Positions 12,701 to 25,063 of a DNA stretch of 64,000 bases are shown piece by piece (positions within the stretch are counted from its first letter, which is position 1; each line of letters starts with the position of its first letter). The position numbers and the translations under genes are program-made. This DNA is from Cyprinodon diabolis. Lineage: Eukaryota > Chordata > Actinopteri > Cyprinodontiformes > Cyprinodontidae. The DNA lies in the NCBI GenBank assembly GCA_030533445.1, contig CM060069.1, forward strand, positions 5,867,924 to 5,931,923, in the 5' to 3' direction. The notes under the pieces are model-generated. The model was not told the origin of the DNA, ran no database searches, and saw only the letters and a list, made by a program, of their open reading frames with translations.

Positions 12701-15700
12701 ACGTCACCGGCGGGAGTTTATAGTTTTTATCGTGAGATGACAAATTGTTACCATGAGGAATTTCTTTGAGGATATATCGTACACGATAACATATTGCCCA
12801 TACCTAGCGTCCAGGCCGCGGAGGAAGACTACTTTAATCCCTTGCTAGGTTACTCATCCAAGCGAATGCTTATTCACAGCATTGAAGTCTTTTGCCAGGG
12901 TCCAAGCGCCAAAGATCTTATTTCATTTATGTCTCTTTCTGCTTCTGTCTCCTTGAACCCCAGTCGGCCTCAGCAGATGGCCGCTCACACCGAGCCTGGT
13001 TCTGCTTGAGGTTCTTCCTGTTAAAAGGGAGTTTTCCTCTCCACTGTTGCTAAATGCATGCTCATCGCAAGGCATTGCATAGAGTCAATGAGTCCTCGCA
13101 CTCAGCCGGTTATAATTATGGAAATATTTGTAAAAATATGATTGTGTTACCTGTATAGATAAATGGAATATTTTCTAATTGCATCTTTTCTCTGTGTGAG
13201 TCTCTCTAGGTTGAAATATTTCCATCTCATATTTAATTTTCTGCTGTGGTTCATATCCACTGACTCTAACTGAGGAACAATAATGTGTGAGATATTCTGT
13301 GGAGTATTCCTTTCATTTTGGTACCAAAATAATTCTAATAAATATTGTAGCTCTGAAGATTTATTGACTGTATTTGCTCCTTAAAAAGAGGCCTGGGGAA
13401 CAGGAGGTAACATTATTGTGTTGCCTGTTGAGAAAGTTGGATTGTAAATCACTAAAGTCGAAATAAAAATCCTTTTTTTAATCCAAACTGTGCTTCAAAA
13501 GACTGCAGCTTAATGAAAATCACGCTTTCTCTGTATATTCTACTGTATTTATGTGCTTTATTAGAAGCCACACCAGCCTCCACACTGTGTGTTTTTTATG
13601 TTTATACAGGAGAGCCAGTCAGAGGTGTGTCGCCTGCAGAAGCAGAAGGAGGAGTTGTGTGCTCAGATCAGAGACCTCAGCCTGCCGGTTGATCTCGCCT
13701 CAGACTCGGTGCCTGACATGAAGAAACAGATTCGTCTCCTGGAGAGCCAAGCCAGCGAGAGAGCTGAAGAAATGGCCAAACTCTCCGCCCAAATTCAGCA
13801 ACAGCAGCAGGTGCTGAAGAGCGTACAGGAGGAAAGATAACCCAACCCTTTCTGCTCGCTGTCTCAACTCATTTACATCCTTTATCAAACAGATCCACAT
13901 GCGTTTTGAGATAGAGATGGAGAGGATGAAGCAGATGCATCAGAAAGAGCTGGAGGACAAAGAAGAAGAGCTGGAGGATGTCCATAAGTCCTCTCAAAGA
14001 AGGGTGGGTTTTGCATAAAGGTGATGCACATTTAATCATCTGACAGATGTTACTCTCATGAACTCTCATATAGGATTATCCTATTATATTGTTAACGAAT
14101 ATATAATAATATTCATCATTTCATCTATCATGTTATGCAGTTAAATGCTTTGTGACATTATGATATTTTAATCATATAACTTCCACTGTCATATGTTGTT
14201 CTGTGAACACACGCATAACTGGTTTTTGTGTAGGACGTGTGATAATAATAATTTCCACTTGTGTAAGAATTTAATTATGAAAATAATTCAATTGAGTGAA
14301 GCATATTTCAATAAAAAAACTTAAATGAACTTGTGAAAATCAACTAAACCATGCTACTATGTACACATAAGGCAAGGCCAGTTTGAATTTTTTTTTTACT
14401 AAATTTTCTACATAAACAAAGTGTTTTACATGAGTTCAAAAATAAAATACAACAAAAATAACATCAGTATAAAAGCTAGTAATGATAAAAGCATGAGCAA
14501 AGAATGTAGTAAAGCAGGTAGTAAAGCAAATACGATAGTTGGATCAAAACTTTAAATTAATAATAGCTCAGTTAACAGTTTAACTTCAACGGTCAAAGGC
14601 AGCTCTAAACAAATGGATTTTTAAAGGAAAAGTCTGGTCAGTAAAGAATAACCCATGGATCATTATTTATGCCTAAAATGAATATGTTTGCGGTGATTTA
14701 ATGAGCGACCATTTTTGCCCAAATATAGTAACACCATCTGTCGGTGCGGTTAGCCTAGCGCCATTCTCCCCGCTTTACAAGCAAAATCAATGGGAGCTAC
14801 TAGCACATCTGCAATCAACAACAATTATTGAAGATTTCCACAAGACTTCACCATTGAAATTCACCAGAGCTATAGTGAAACTGACAATGCCCACGTGCAT
14901 GGCAGCTGGATGTTGGAATACATCGGGTAATTAAGTGAAAAAAAAAAAATAGTTTTTCACATTTCCGCTTCCTGATTTGTCGTTGGATTACCAACTTGAA
15001 GAGGGAGGATTTGCCATTGAACTTCTGGCCAGAGAAAAAACACGTAATATGTAGCCAACATTTTGGAAGAAGAATGTTTTCAAGATGACTTGGATAATTG
15101 TGACAAACACCAGATACAGCACTGGGACTTGATCAACAGCCGATACCGCACCGTGACGTCACTAACCTGTAGGTGGCAGTAGTGTTCTATGACAAACATG
15201 GATGCCTCCAGTAAAACACATTCAAATGAAAATTATTCTTAATTAAAAACACTTATTAATTGAACAGGATGGAATAATTTAATATTTAAAGTACTTTCAG
15301 AAGTTTGTAATTTGAATGTGACTGGACTTTTCCTTCAACTTTGACTTCAAAGAACTCCGGCTTTCAGCTCTTTTCCAGTTTTCTGGTTTATTGGTTGCAG
15401 ATCAGTAGAGCATAGGAACTAAATGCTGCTTCTCCATGTTTGGTTCTAGTTCTGGATGAACAGAGTAGGCTGGATCTAGATGACCTGAGTGGTCTGGGAG
15501 GTTCATCCACTGACAATACATCTGTTATGTATTGAGGTTCTGCTCAATTCAGTGATTCATAGACTAACAGAAGGATCTATTCTCTGAGCTACAGGTGGAA
15601 GGACTTCAGAACCTGATGGACTTTTTAGGCAAACCTATGAAGACACTGTTGCAGTGATCAATACTACTAAAGAGAAATGCATGAATTAGTTTTTCTAGAT

Positions 15701-18700
15701 CCTACTTTTAGTCCTTTAATCCTGGAAATATTCTTCAGGTGATAAAAGGTTGACTTAGTAACTGCCTTTATGAGCCTCTGAAGGTTCAGGTCTGAGTCCA
15801 TCATGACACCGAGATTTCACCCATAATCGGTGGTTTTTAGCTGCAGTAGCTGAAGCTGCGAGCTATCTCTGGGTCTCTCCTCCTTTGGTCCAAAAATTAT
15901 TACCTCAGTTTTGTTTTTGTTCAGTTGTAGAAAATTGTGGTGCATCCACATATTGAACTGTTCTAAGTATCTAACCAACGCTCTGATTGGTTCATATTAA
16001 CCTGGTGACATTGTGATGTAAAGCTGTGGTCGTTTCTCAATTCACAAGAACACGAGTACGGACTCATGTCCTCGCCAAGTATGTTATTGAGAAGAACACA
16101 GGAAAGTATGAGCTGGAGAATGGGAGAACGCAGCATACATCTGGGTCAATTGGAACAGATGCGTACTGATGACATCACCACACGCTCAGCTCATCTGATC
16201 TGTTATCAATAATAATAAGATCCAATAATAAAAACTTCTTACTTTTTTCTCGCCTCAAATGATCTTCAAACGTACTTTTATTGAACAACAGCAACAGAAA
16301 AGATAACTTTTAACTTATCTTTGCGCTCCATTAAAAGCTGCTGCTGCCGCAGTGCGTGCTGGGACAGCTGTCAGTCACGGTCTGTGTGTCGTCTGCATAG
16401 TTATGGTAACCGATTTTGTTGTCTACTATAACCTGAGGCAAGGGGAGCATGTAGATGATGAATAGGAGGGGCCCCAGAATGGAGCCGTGAGGAACCCCAT
16501 ATTAGATCTTTCTGTTCTCTAATTTAAAGTTCTCTACTGATACATAGCAGTTCCTGTCTTTCAGGTAGAATTTAAACCTGCCCAGTGTGGTACCAGAACG
16601 GCTGACCCAGTTTTCCAGGCGCTCTAATAAAATCAAGTGATCAACAGTACCAAACGCTGCGCTGAGGTCCAATAATACCAGCACTGTGGTTCTTCCACAG
16701 TCTGAATTTATTCAAATGTCATTGAACACCTTAATCAGGCCAGTTTCTGTACTGTATTTGGCATGGAAACCTGACCAGAAGACATCCAAGCAGCTGTTTA
16801 TTATTAAGAAGGCATTTAATGGTTAATACACAACTTTTTAAAGAATCTTAGTGATGAATGGGACGTTTGAGATGACCTGTAGTTCTGCAGGACCAATTTG
16901 TCCAAGCTTCTCTTTTTCAGCAATATGCTGTCGGATTATTCTGGATTATTCCCAGAACCTAGACAATACGTCCACAGCCTGGAGGAGAGGCAACCATTAC
17001 TTTACAAATGTTTGCAGAAGTCTGCATGCTTGGATCCTCAATTGTACAAAATGGCAGCCATGAAGTTATTAACAGCAGTCAGTGATCTTTAGGATATCTG
17101 TGATCACCTCAGCTGCCTAGCCTGCCTTTTTGATCAGTTTTAAGTCTACCTATGTTTTTTTTTAGCTCCTCCTACAAAAGACATAATTTAAAGAAGTTAT
17201 TTTACATCTACCTTCTTTTTTTGTTTCTGTTGTTTTACTGCAACAAACAGAGATAATGGTTTCTAAATTAAATTTGGATGACAAATCTAATCCAAAAACG
17301 GATTCAACATTAAGGAAACATTATTAAATTAGTGCATTTTTTTATTAGTGTATTTTTAAGAATATTTAACTGACTTATTTATTTTTTTGCATTTGCATAG
17401 TTCAAGTTTTCTCAAAGAGAATCGTTCTTTAGTCATACTAATGTCCATGCAGGACAGTCGTTGATGTTTATACTGTATGTGTGGATTTGTGCAGCTAAAG
17501 CAGCTGGAGATGCAGTTGGAGCAGGAGTACGAGGAGAAGCAGATGGTGATTCATGAGAAGCATGACTTGGAGGGACTCATTGCAACTTTGTGTGAGCAGG
17601 TAAGTTCCCTCCCAAACACGCATGGAGACAAGATACAAAGAACACACAGAGTAGATGTTAATCCTTTGGAAATGTTTTGCATTTCTATGAAATTACCTAT
17701 GATGCTGAGGTATCACAGCCAGCAATAAGCACAATGCTGCCTGAATGTTTATTTAAAATAATAATTTTTTCACATTTGACTCTGAAGGTGTCCATGGTCA
17801 TAATTTGGGACTGGACAAGTTATTTCTGAGCAGCTACAGTTATTCCAGAAAAGTATGGAGTGCATTTTGTTCCATTAATGTTGAAAGCCAAAACAGGTTT
17901 GTAAATGGAAATTTGGAGGAAAAAAAAGCGAGAAAAGATGACACTTTGACAAACTTGTTAAAAATAAAAATAAAAATGTTTTGTTAGATTGGATTTACTT
18001 ACATTTTTATGTTAACTTTATATTTCTCACAGATTTTCAAATAGTTTTTTATTTATTTCTCTTTTTCAGAGTGAGTTTTACAAACTTCTTTGTGTGACCT
18101 TTGAACGCTAGCAGCAGTTTTTTTTATTAGTTCAGTGCAAGCATTAGAAATGATGCAATTCTTAAAATTGTCCAAAAAATTGTTAAAATAGAAGAAAAGA
18201 TTAATAAAAAAAACAAAAAAATAAAACGATTTGAAAAAGTGAAAAAGGAGAAAATGGCAAAGTTTATTAGAAAAACATTTTTGGTTAAAATGACTTTCAG
18301 AGCTTAATTTCTGGATTGCTTTTTTTCACATTTATATTTACAAAATATGTTCTTTGCACAGTAAATGGAACAAAATATACTCAATAGAAAATACAACTTT
18401 ATGTGAAAACAGGAATATTTAAATGGAAATTATAGTTTTTTATTCCCTACAATAACTTCAGCAATTCATTTTTAATGGAAATTTTGCTGAAATTGCATAA
18501 AATTGTTAAAAATAGGGGTGTGTGCTTTCCTCGCCGAACACAATGCTCAGCAGCAAAACTGGATATCAAAGAAATGTGGTTCATGCAAGTGGTAGATATA
18601 GATGCTCTTTTCCCATCTTCTGGATGTTTTTGGTACTGGATTTTCAAATGTCAAATTTAGTCTAAAATCATTCATGCAATCTCTGATCCCATGCCCCCCC

Positions 18701-19544
18701 ACCTTGAAAATACACATACACGTGCATATATATACTGTATATATATATATATATATTAGGGATGGGACGATTTATGAAAACCGTCCGAACCGTTCGGTTC
18801 GACTGTCTCGGTTCGAATCGCGTGTGTTTCGTTCGGTTCATGCGCTGCTCCTTTTTCTCATAGGCGAAGCTTTTACACTCCCAAGCAGAAGGTGGTGTTA
18901 CTGCGACCAAAGCCAACCACCAGTAGTAAACAAGAAGAAGAAGCGAAGCAGCGTAACCGGACGTAGCAGGGAAAAAAATCAGTTGTTGGAATGGCGAGTG
19001 GGAAAGAACAGGAGTTGGAAGACGCGCCAGCAGCACTTTATAGGTCTGCTGTATGGGACCACTTTGCATTTAGAGTGACCTACGATGACGGCGGAAAGAA
19101 AGTTGTGGATAAAAGTGCAACAGTGTGCAAGCATTGTGCAACATGTTTAGTTTAAGCTAACAGCAACATGTCATGCTAACCCCGAAATCCCTCATACTCC
19201 GTCAGCAACCCCCACTCCGCCCTGCTTTGACTGGCTGCTCAAAGCAAAGCCTACAGCCTCCACTGTGGCTCCCGTCGGCTCCCCTCTGAGTCCCTTGGAG
19301 ATGGTAGAGAGCATGCGCGAGATGATTAAATTCAAAGCATCAAAACATGCAGAAATGATCCAGGGTTTCCGCGGATCATTTAAAATAATTACAATCCATT
19401 ATTTTTTGGGGATTTTATCATTAATTTCATAAATTTTTATGGGATTTCAGTGTAACAATCAACATATACCGACCCGAACCGAAAACCGTGACCACCAAAC
19501 CGTGGAATCGAACCGAACCGTGGATTTTGTGAACCGTTCCACCC

Positions 19545-19603
<59 letters not shown>

Positions 19604-22600
19604 CCCACTGAATGGCATCTGTGATTGGACAGTCACAGTGCTGTATACCTGCTATTGAATTCTTTCAAATTTGGCCACCAATCATCATTAAAAAAATCAG
19701 CTTGTGACATTTGTTAATTGAATCATAATTGTCCGTCTCACAACATGAAGATCAGCAACACGCTGATCCCATTTTCTCCTCCTGTACCCCCAGTCATTAT
19801 AAATCTTTCTTTATGGAGCTACAGTAATGATTCCAGGTTGTCTAATGCAGGTGGGACACAGAGACTTCGATGTAGAGAGGAAGCTAAGGAGAGACTTGAA
19901 GAGAACCCACGCTCTGTTGGCTGACGCCCAGCTACTCCTCGCCACCCTCGATAGTTCTGGACAGAACCTTCCCGACGGCAGCAAAGACCAAATTGAGCGT
20001 CTGCACTGCCAGGTGTGTGTCGCCATTTAGTGAAGCATTACTGAGAGTCACATCGAGCAATAACAGCTAACTCTCTGTGTTTCTGTTCAGCTGGAGGAAA
20101 GTGAGGCGAGGCGGCTGGAGGCCGAGAACATGCAGAAGACTCTCTCTATGGAGCTGGAGAACACCCAGCTGGAGCTGGAGACAATCTGCAGACAGAAGAG
20201 TGTGGTGAGGGCGACACTTTGCAAAAAAATGTATATCTCAGTAAGACATTTTTTCTTAAAATAATTGCATTTTGTCTTTAATGAGCAGGTAAGTGAGACA
20301 TTTTGGCATGGAATAAGATCAATTTACATTTAAAGGAAAAGTCTGGGAGTATGGATCATTATTTGTTCCTAAAACTAATACAGTACGTTCGCGGTGATAT
20401 AATGAGCGCCCATTTTAAAACTACCGTTCAAAAGTTTGGGGTCACATAGAAATTTCCTTATTTTTGAAGGAAAAGCACTGTACTTTTCAATGCAGATACC
20501 TTTAAACTAGTCTTAACTTTAAAGAAATACAATCTATACATTGCTATTGTTTTGGGTGCAATACGTATCTACATAGGTGTATAGAGGCCCATTTCCAGCA
20601 ACTATCACTCTAGTGTTCTAATGAGGGGCTCACAAGAATAATTGATGATTAGAAAACCCTTGTGCAATCATGTTCACACATCTGAAAACAGTTTAGCTCG
20701 TTACAGAAGCTATAAAACTGACCTTCCTGTGAGCAGATTAAGTTTCTGGAACATCGCATTTGTGGGGTCAATTAAACGCTCAAAATGGCCAGAAAAAGAT
20801 AACTTTCATCTGAAACTCTACAGTCTATTCTTGTTCTTAGAAATGAAGGCTATTCCATGCAACAAATTGCTAAGAAATTGAAGATTTCCTACAATGGTGT
20901 GTACTACTCCCTTCAGAGGACAGCACAAACAGGCTCTAACCAGAGTAGAAAAAGAAGTGGGAGGCTGCGTTGCACAACTGAGCAAGGAGAGAAGTACATT
21001 AGAGTCCCTAGTTTGAGAAACAGATGCCTCACAGGTCCCCAACTGGCATCTTCATTAAATAGTACCCGCAAAACACCAGTGTCAACATCTACAGTGAAGA
21101 GGTGGCTGCGAGTTTCTAGGCTTCAGGGCAGAGTGGCAAAGAAAAAGCTATATCTGAGACTGGCCAATAAAAGAAAAAGATTAAGATGGGCAAAAGAACA
21201 CAGACATTGGACAGAGGAAGACTGGAAAAAAGTGTTGTGGACGGATTAGTCCAAGTTTGAGGTGTTTGGATCACAAAGAAGAATGTTTGTGAGACGCAGA
21301 ACAAATGAAAAGATGCTGGAAGATAGCCTGATGCCATCTGTTAAGCATGGTGGAGGTAATGTGATGGTCAGGGGTTGCTTTGTTTAAGGTGGGAGATTTG
21401 TACAGGGTAAAAGGGATTCTGAATAAGGAAGGCTATCACTCCATTTTGCAACACCATGCCATACCCAGTGGACAGCGCTTGACTGGAGCCAATTTCATCC
21501 TACAACAGGACAATGACCTTAAACACACCTCCAAATTGTGCAGGAACTATTTAGAGCAGAAGCAGGCAGCTGGTATTCTATCAGTAATGGAGTGGCCAGC
21601 GCAGTCACCAGATCTGAACCCCATTGAGCTGTGGGAGCAGCTTGACCATATGGTACGCAAGAAGTGCCCATCCAACCAATCCAACTTGTGGGAGCTGCTT
21701 CTGGAAGCGTTGGGTGCAATTTCTCCAGATTACCTCAACAAATTAACAGCTAGAATGCCAAAGGTCTGCAATGCTGTCATTGCTGCAAATGGAGGATTCT
21801 TTGACGAAAGCAAAGTTTGATTTAAAAAAATCTTATTTCAAATACAAATCATTATTTCTAACCATGTCAATGTCTTGACTCTATTTTCTATTCATTTCAA
21901 AACGTATGGTGGTGATAAGTGTGACTTTTCAGGAAAACACAAAGTTGTTTGGGTGACCACAAACTTTTGACGGTAGTGTAGTACCACCTCACTCCTGCCA
22001 TCTACCAGCAGTGAGTTACGGTGCGGTAAGCCTAGCGCCATTCTCCCCGCTTTACAAGCAAAATCAATGGGAACCACTAGACACATCTGCAATCAACAAC
22101 AATTATTGAAGATTTCCAGAGGACTTCACCATTGAAATTCACCAGAGCTATAGTGAAACTGAAAGTTTCTCTTTCTACGTGAACTAGTTCAAAGTTCAGT
22201 TCACACATTTTAAAATGAACTAGTTCAGTTCATAGTTCATAATAAAAAATTTTGAACTAAGTTCACAGTTCCAAAAAATGAACTAGTTCATAGTTCTTTT
22301 TTTTCATGTATTGCTCAATTACACCATAGCCTACTGTAGAACAACAGACAGCAATTATTTTATCAGTTGTAACACTGAAACTGTGCGTCAGATTTCATCT
22401 TCATATCCAGTTTTGAATCCTTATCCAACCAGGGTTTACATTAGCATTGAGGGGACAGCATTTCCCCATTGTTTCTTTAACACTTTGTTGCTGTCCATTG
22501 ACTTCACACTAGTAGCAGCTGCAGCTTCCACCCATACAGTATATTCTCAAAAACATCAGGAAAAATGTGCTGCTTGAATTGTCTTTTTTATGAGGAATTA

Positions 22601-25029
22601 TTAAAAGAAAAACAGGAAAGTAGTCTTTAAGGTGCAAATGCTTTTTTAATTTTAATATTTTTTTTCCGTTTGAAATTCCATTTCAGTACATATGCCGTTT
22701 CAGATTTGCTTTGGATGTTACTTAAGTGCGGATTTTTTTACTGAAAGCCGGCAGGCAAAGTTTGCAGAGAAATGTAAGATTGTTGCCATCATCCTCACTG
22801 ACCACCTGGTCATAAACCTGTTTTAAGTGATCATACTGCTGCTTTGTCGCCTCCACGGTCGTCTCCATGCTGCTGTGGCTTCCACGCTGCATTTTGTTTT
22901 GATGGCGCACGCGGCTGTAGGCTACGACACTGGTAGCTGGTGTTGCCAGATTGGGTGTTTTTCCTGCTACATATTAAGGCTTGTTTACGGTGTGATTTAG
23001 CCGGGGTTTCGCCTGGAGGGCTCTATAGAAATTTATAGAAATTTATTTAACCTATTGAACGAAGTTGAACTGAGAGAGCGTGCCGTTCACAGACACCAGA
23101 ATGAACGAGTTCACAATAACGTTCATCAGGCAGTAATGCAGTACGTTCAGTTCACGTTCGCCCAAAATATGAACGAGTTCATGAACTTACGTTCAATGAA
23201 CACCTTCAGGCACAACACTGCGGACGGGTTCCTCGTTGGATTGCCAACTTGAAGAGGGAGGATTTGCCATCTAACTTCTTGCCAGAGAAAAAAACATGTA
23301 ATATGTAGCCAACATTTGGAAGAAGAATGTTTTCAAGATGACTTGGATAATAGCGCGTTGTGACAAACACCAGATACAGCACTGGGACTTGATCAACAGC
23401 CGATACCGGCTAGGTGGCAGTAGTGTTGTCAGAGTGACAAACATGGATGTCTCCAGTAAAGCACATTCAAATGAAAATTTCTCTCAATTAAAAAAACTTA
23501 TCATTCATTGATCAGAATGTAAGAAGTTAATATTTAAAGTACTTTCAGAAGTTTGTATTATGGATATGACCGGACTTCTTTAACAACACAAACATAAGGG
23601 AATGGGTTAAAAGCAGAGAGTGAATTTCCCCATGGTGGGACCATAAAGGGATTTACATTTTTTTTACATAACCATTTATAATTGATCACTAACCAAACCT
23701 GGATATGTTATTGTGCTTTAATTAAACCTGTAGAAAAATAAGAAACTCATAATGCGAGTGACTAAAAAAGAAAGCAACTGAAACCATACTGTGTAAGTTT
23801 GAGCCCCAACCAAGAGGGCACTTTTGTCTATGCTTTGGCTCAGGAGGGGGCAAATTAGCACGCATTTTGGCTTCAGAGAGGGCATATAGTGAACATTTTG
23901 GCTGGATTTTGGTTTATGATAAAAACTGCATGTGCCAGAATAGAAAACCAAATATAATACAAGTAAGTTAAAAAATGTTTTTAATGCAAGTATTGATAAA
24001 CTCTTTCACCACAGTTCAGAAGGTAAATGATTTAGTAGAGTGACAATGATCAGAACACCATCTTTCCATAAAAAAAGTACATTTTTCAAACTTGTGGAGT
24101 TTAACTGCTTAATCTTTATTTGTTATATGCTGACAGCTTTGAAGAATTGATCACGTCTTGCATGCAAGGTAAATCCCAAGCCCTCATATTGTATCATATA
24201 TTGTATTTTGACCTTTGTTGACTCCCAAACGGCTCTATTGCATGTTTCTTAGCTCCTAAGGGAGAGTTCATTTTAGCATTCACTTTGGCTCCAGAGAGGA
24301 CGCTTTAACATGCATTTCTGCTCTCAATAGGCCCTCTAACGCACACTTTGACTCCCAAGAGCGACTAGCATGCGTTTCAGCTCCCATGGGGGCAGGGCTG
24401 TTGGATAAAAAACGTTTGGGCGATATTTTGTAATTTATGGCTGCCTGATATAATATTTTAATCTTTCAGTTCCTAGTATCAGTTTTTTAAAGCGAGAAAT
24501 GTTTTACCTAAAACAATGCAGTGCCACTCTGGCAGGTAGTGCAGCAGAGCTTTTTTGCTGTGCAGCGCAGCATCATTTCTGTAGTTGAGGCAGTCCAAGT
24601 TTAAAACGCTGACTGACCCAAATCCCAAACAACATTAATACCAAAAAAAGTAAATGATCTATATCTTCTGATGAACATATACAGCCCTCACTTTTTTATC
24701 TATTAATTTAATTTTGACAACAGAGAAAATATCGCAACGTATAATGATACTGCAATATCGTGATAATATTGTATCTTCACCCAAGTATCGTGACACGTAT
24801 CGTATCACAGCATAAACAGATCCCAGGTTTAGCTTCTCTGAAAGCAGCTAGCAGCGTTGCATGGTCCCTAACTAAACTGGGCAGAACTTAATGAGATGTA
24901 AATGTTTTTTCTTTGTCTATTTTTCTATCTAGCTATCAGGCTGACGTGTTCACATAACCCTCTCCTTTTATCTGGGCTTGGGACCAGCATCAGGAGCACA
25001 TAGTACTGTGATCCTCATGGCAGGATTAT

Positions 25030-25063
<34 letters not shown>

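Larger units (their letters stand above)
14390..17180 (-). mobile_element. Degenerate L2-type LINE (second subfamily) with nested insertions
   Basis: Minus-strand remains of a LINE differ from the 54-kb family. An RT fragment at 16502-16684 reads [20 protein letters not shown]. Further remains are around 15400-16000 and 16700-17100, all with stops and shifts. It is interrupted by a TTAA MITE (14625-15334) and by an unrelated insert (about 16030-16387). Old, dead copy. Confidence 0.7.
20334..23579. mobile_element. TTAA MITE family B, copy 2, with two nested transposons
   Basis: TTAA at 20330-20333 and 23580-23583. The left end is AGGAAAAGTCTGGGAG; the right is ..gaccggacttct. Family-B sequence occurs at 20334-20417, 21979-22161 and 23226-23579, separated by a Tc1 element and a hAT-like element. 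Confidence 0.78.

Noticed and set aside
13811..13840. Extension of the exon to a stop at 13840 as an alternative myo18b C-terminus
   Set aside because: Simple read-through into the intron; downstream coiled-coil exons are all intact. Kept only as a donor-choice question.
18602..19078. 158-codon plus and 133-codon minus frames across the TA repeat
   Set aside because: They run through a microsatellite and the hAT end; the real content is the BED fragment at 18991-19155.
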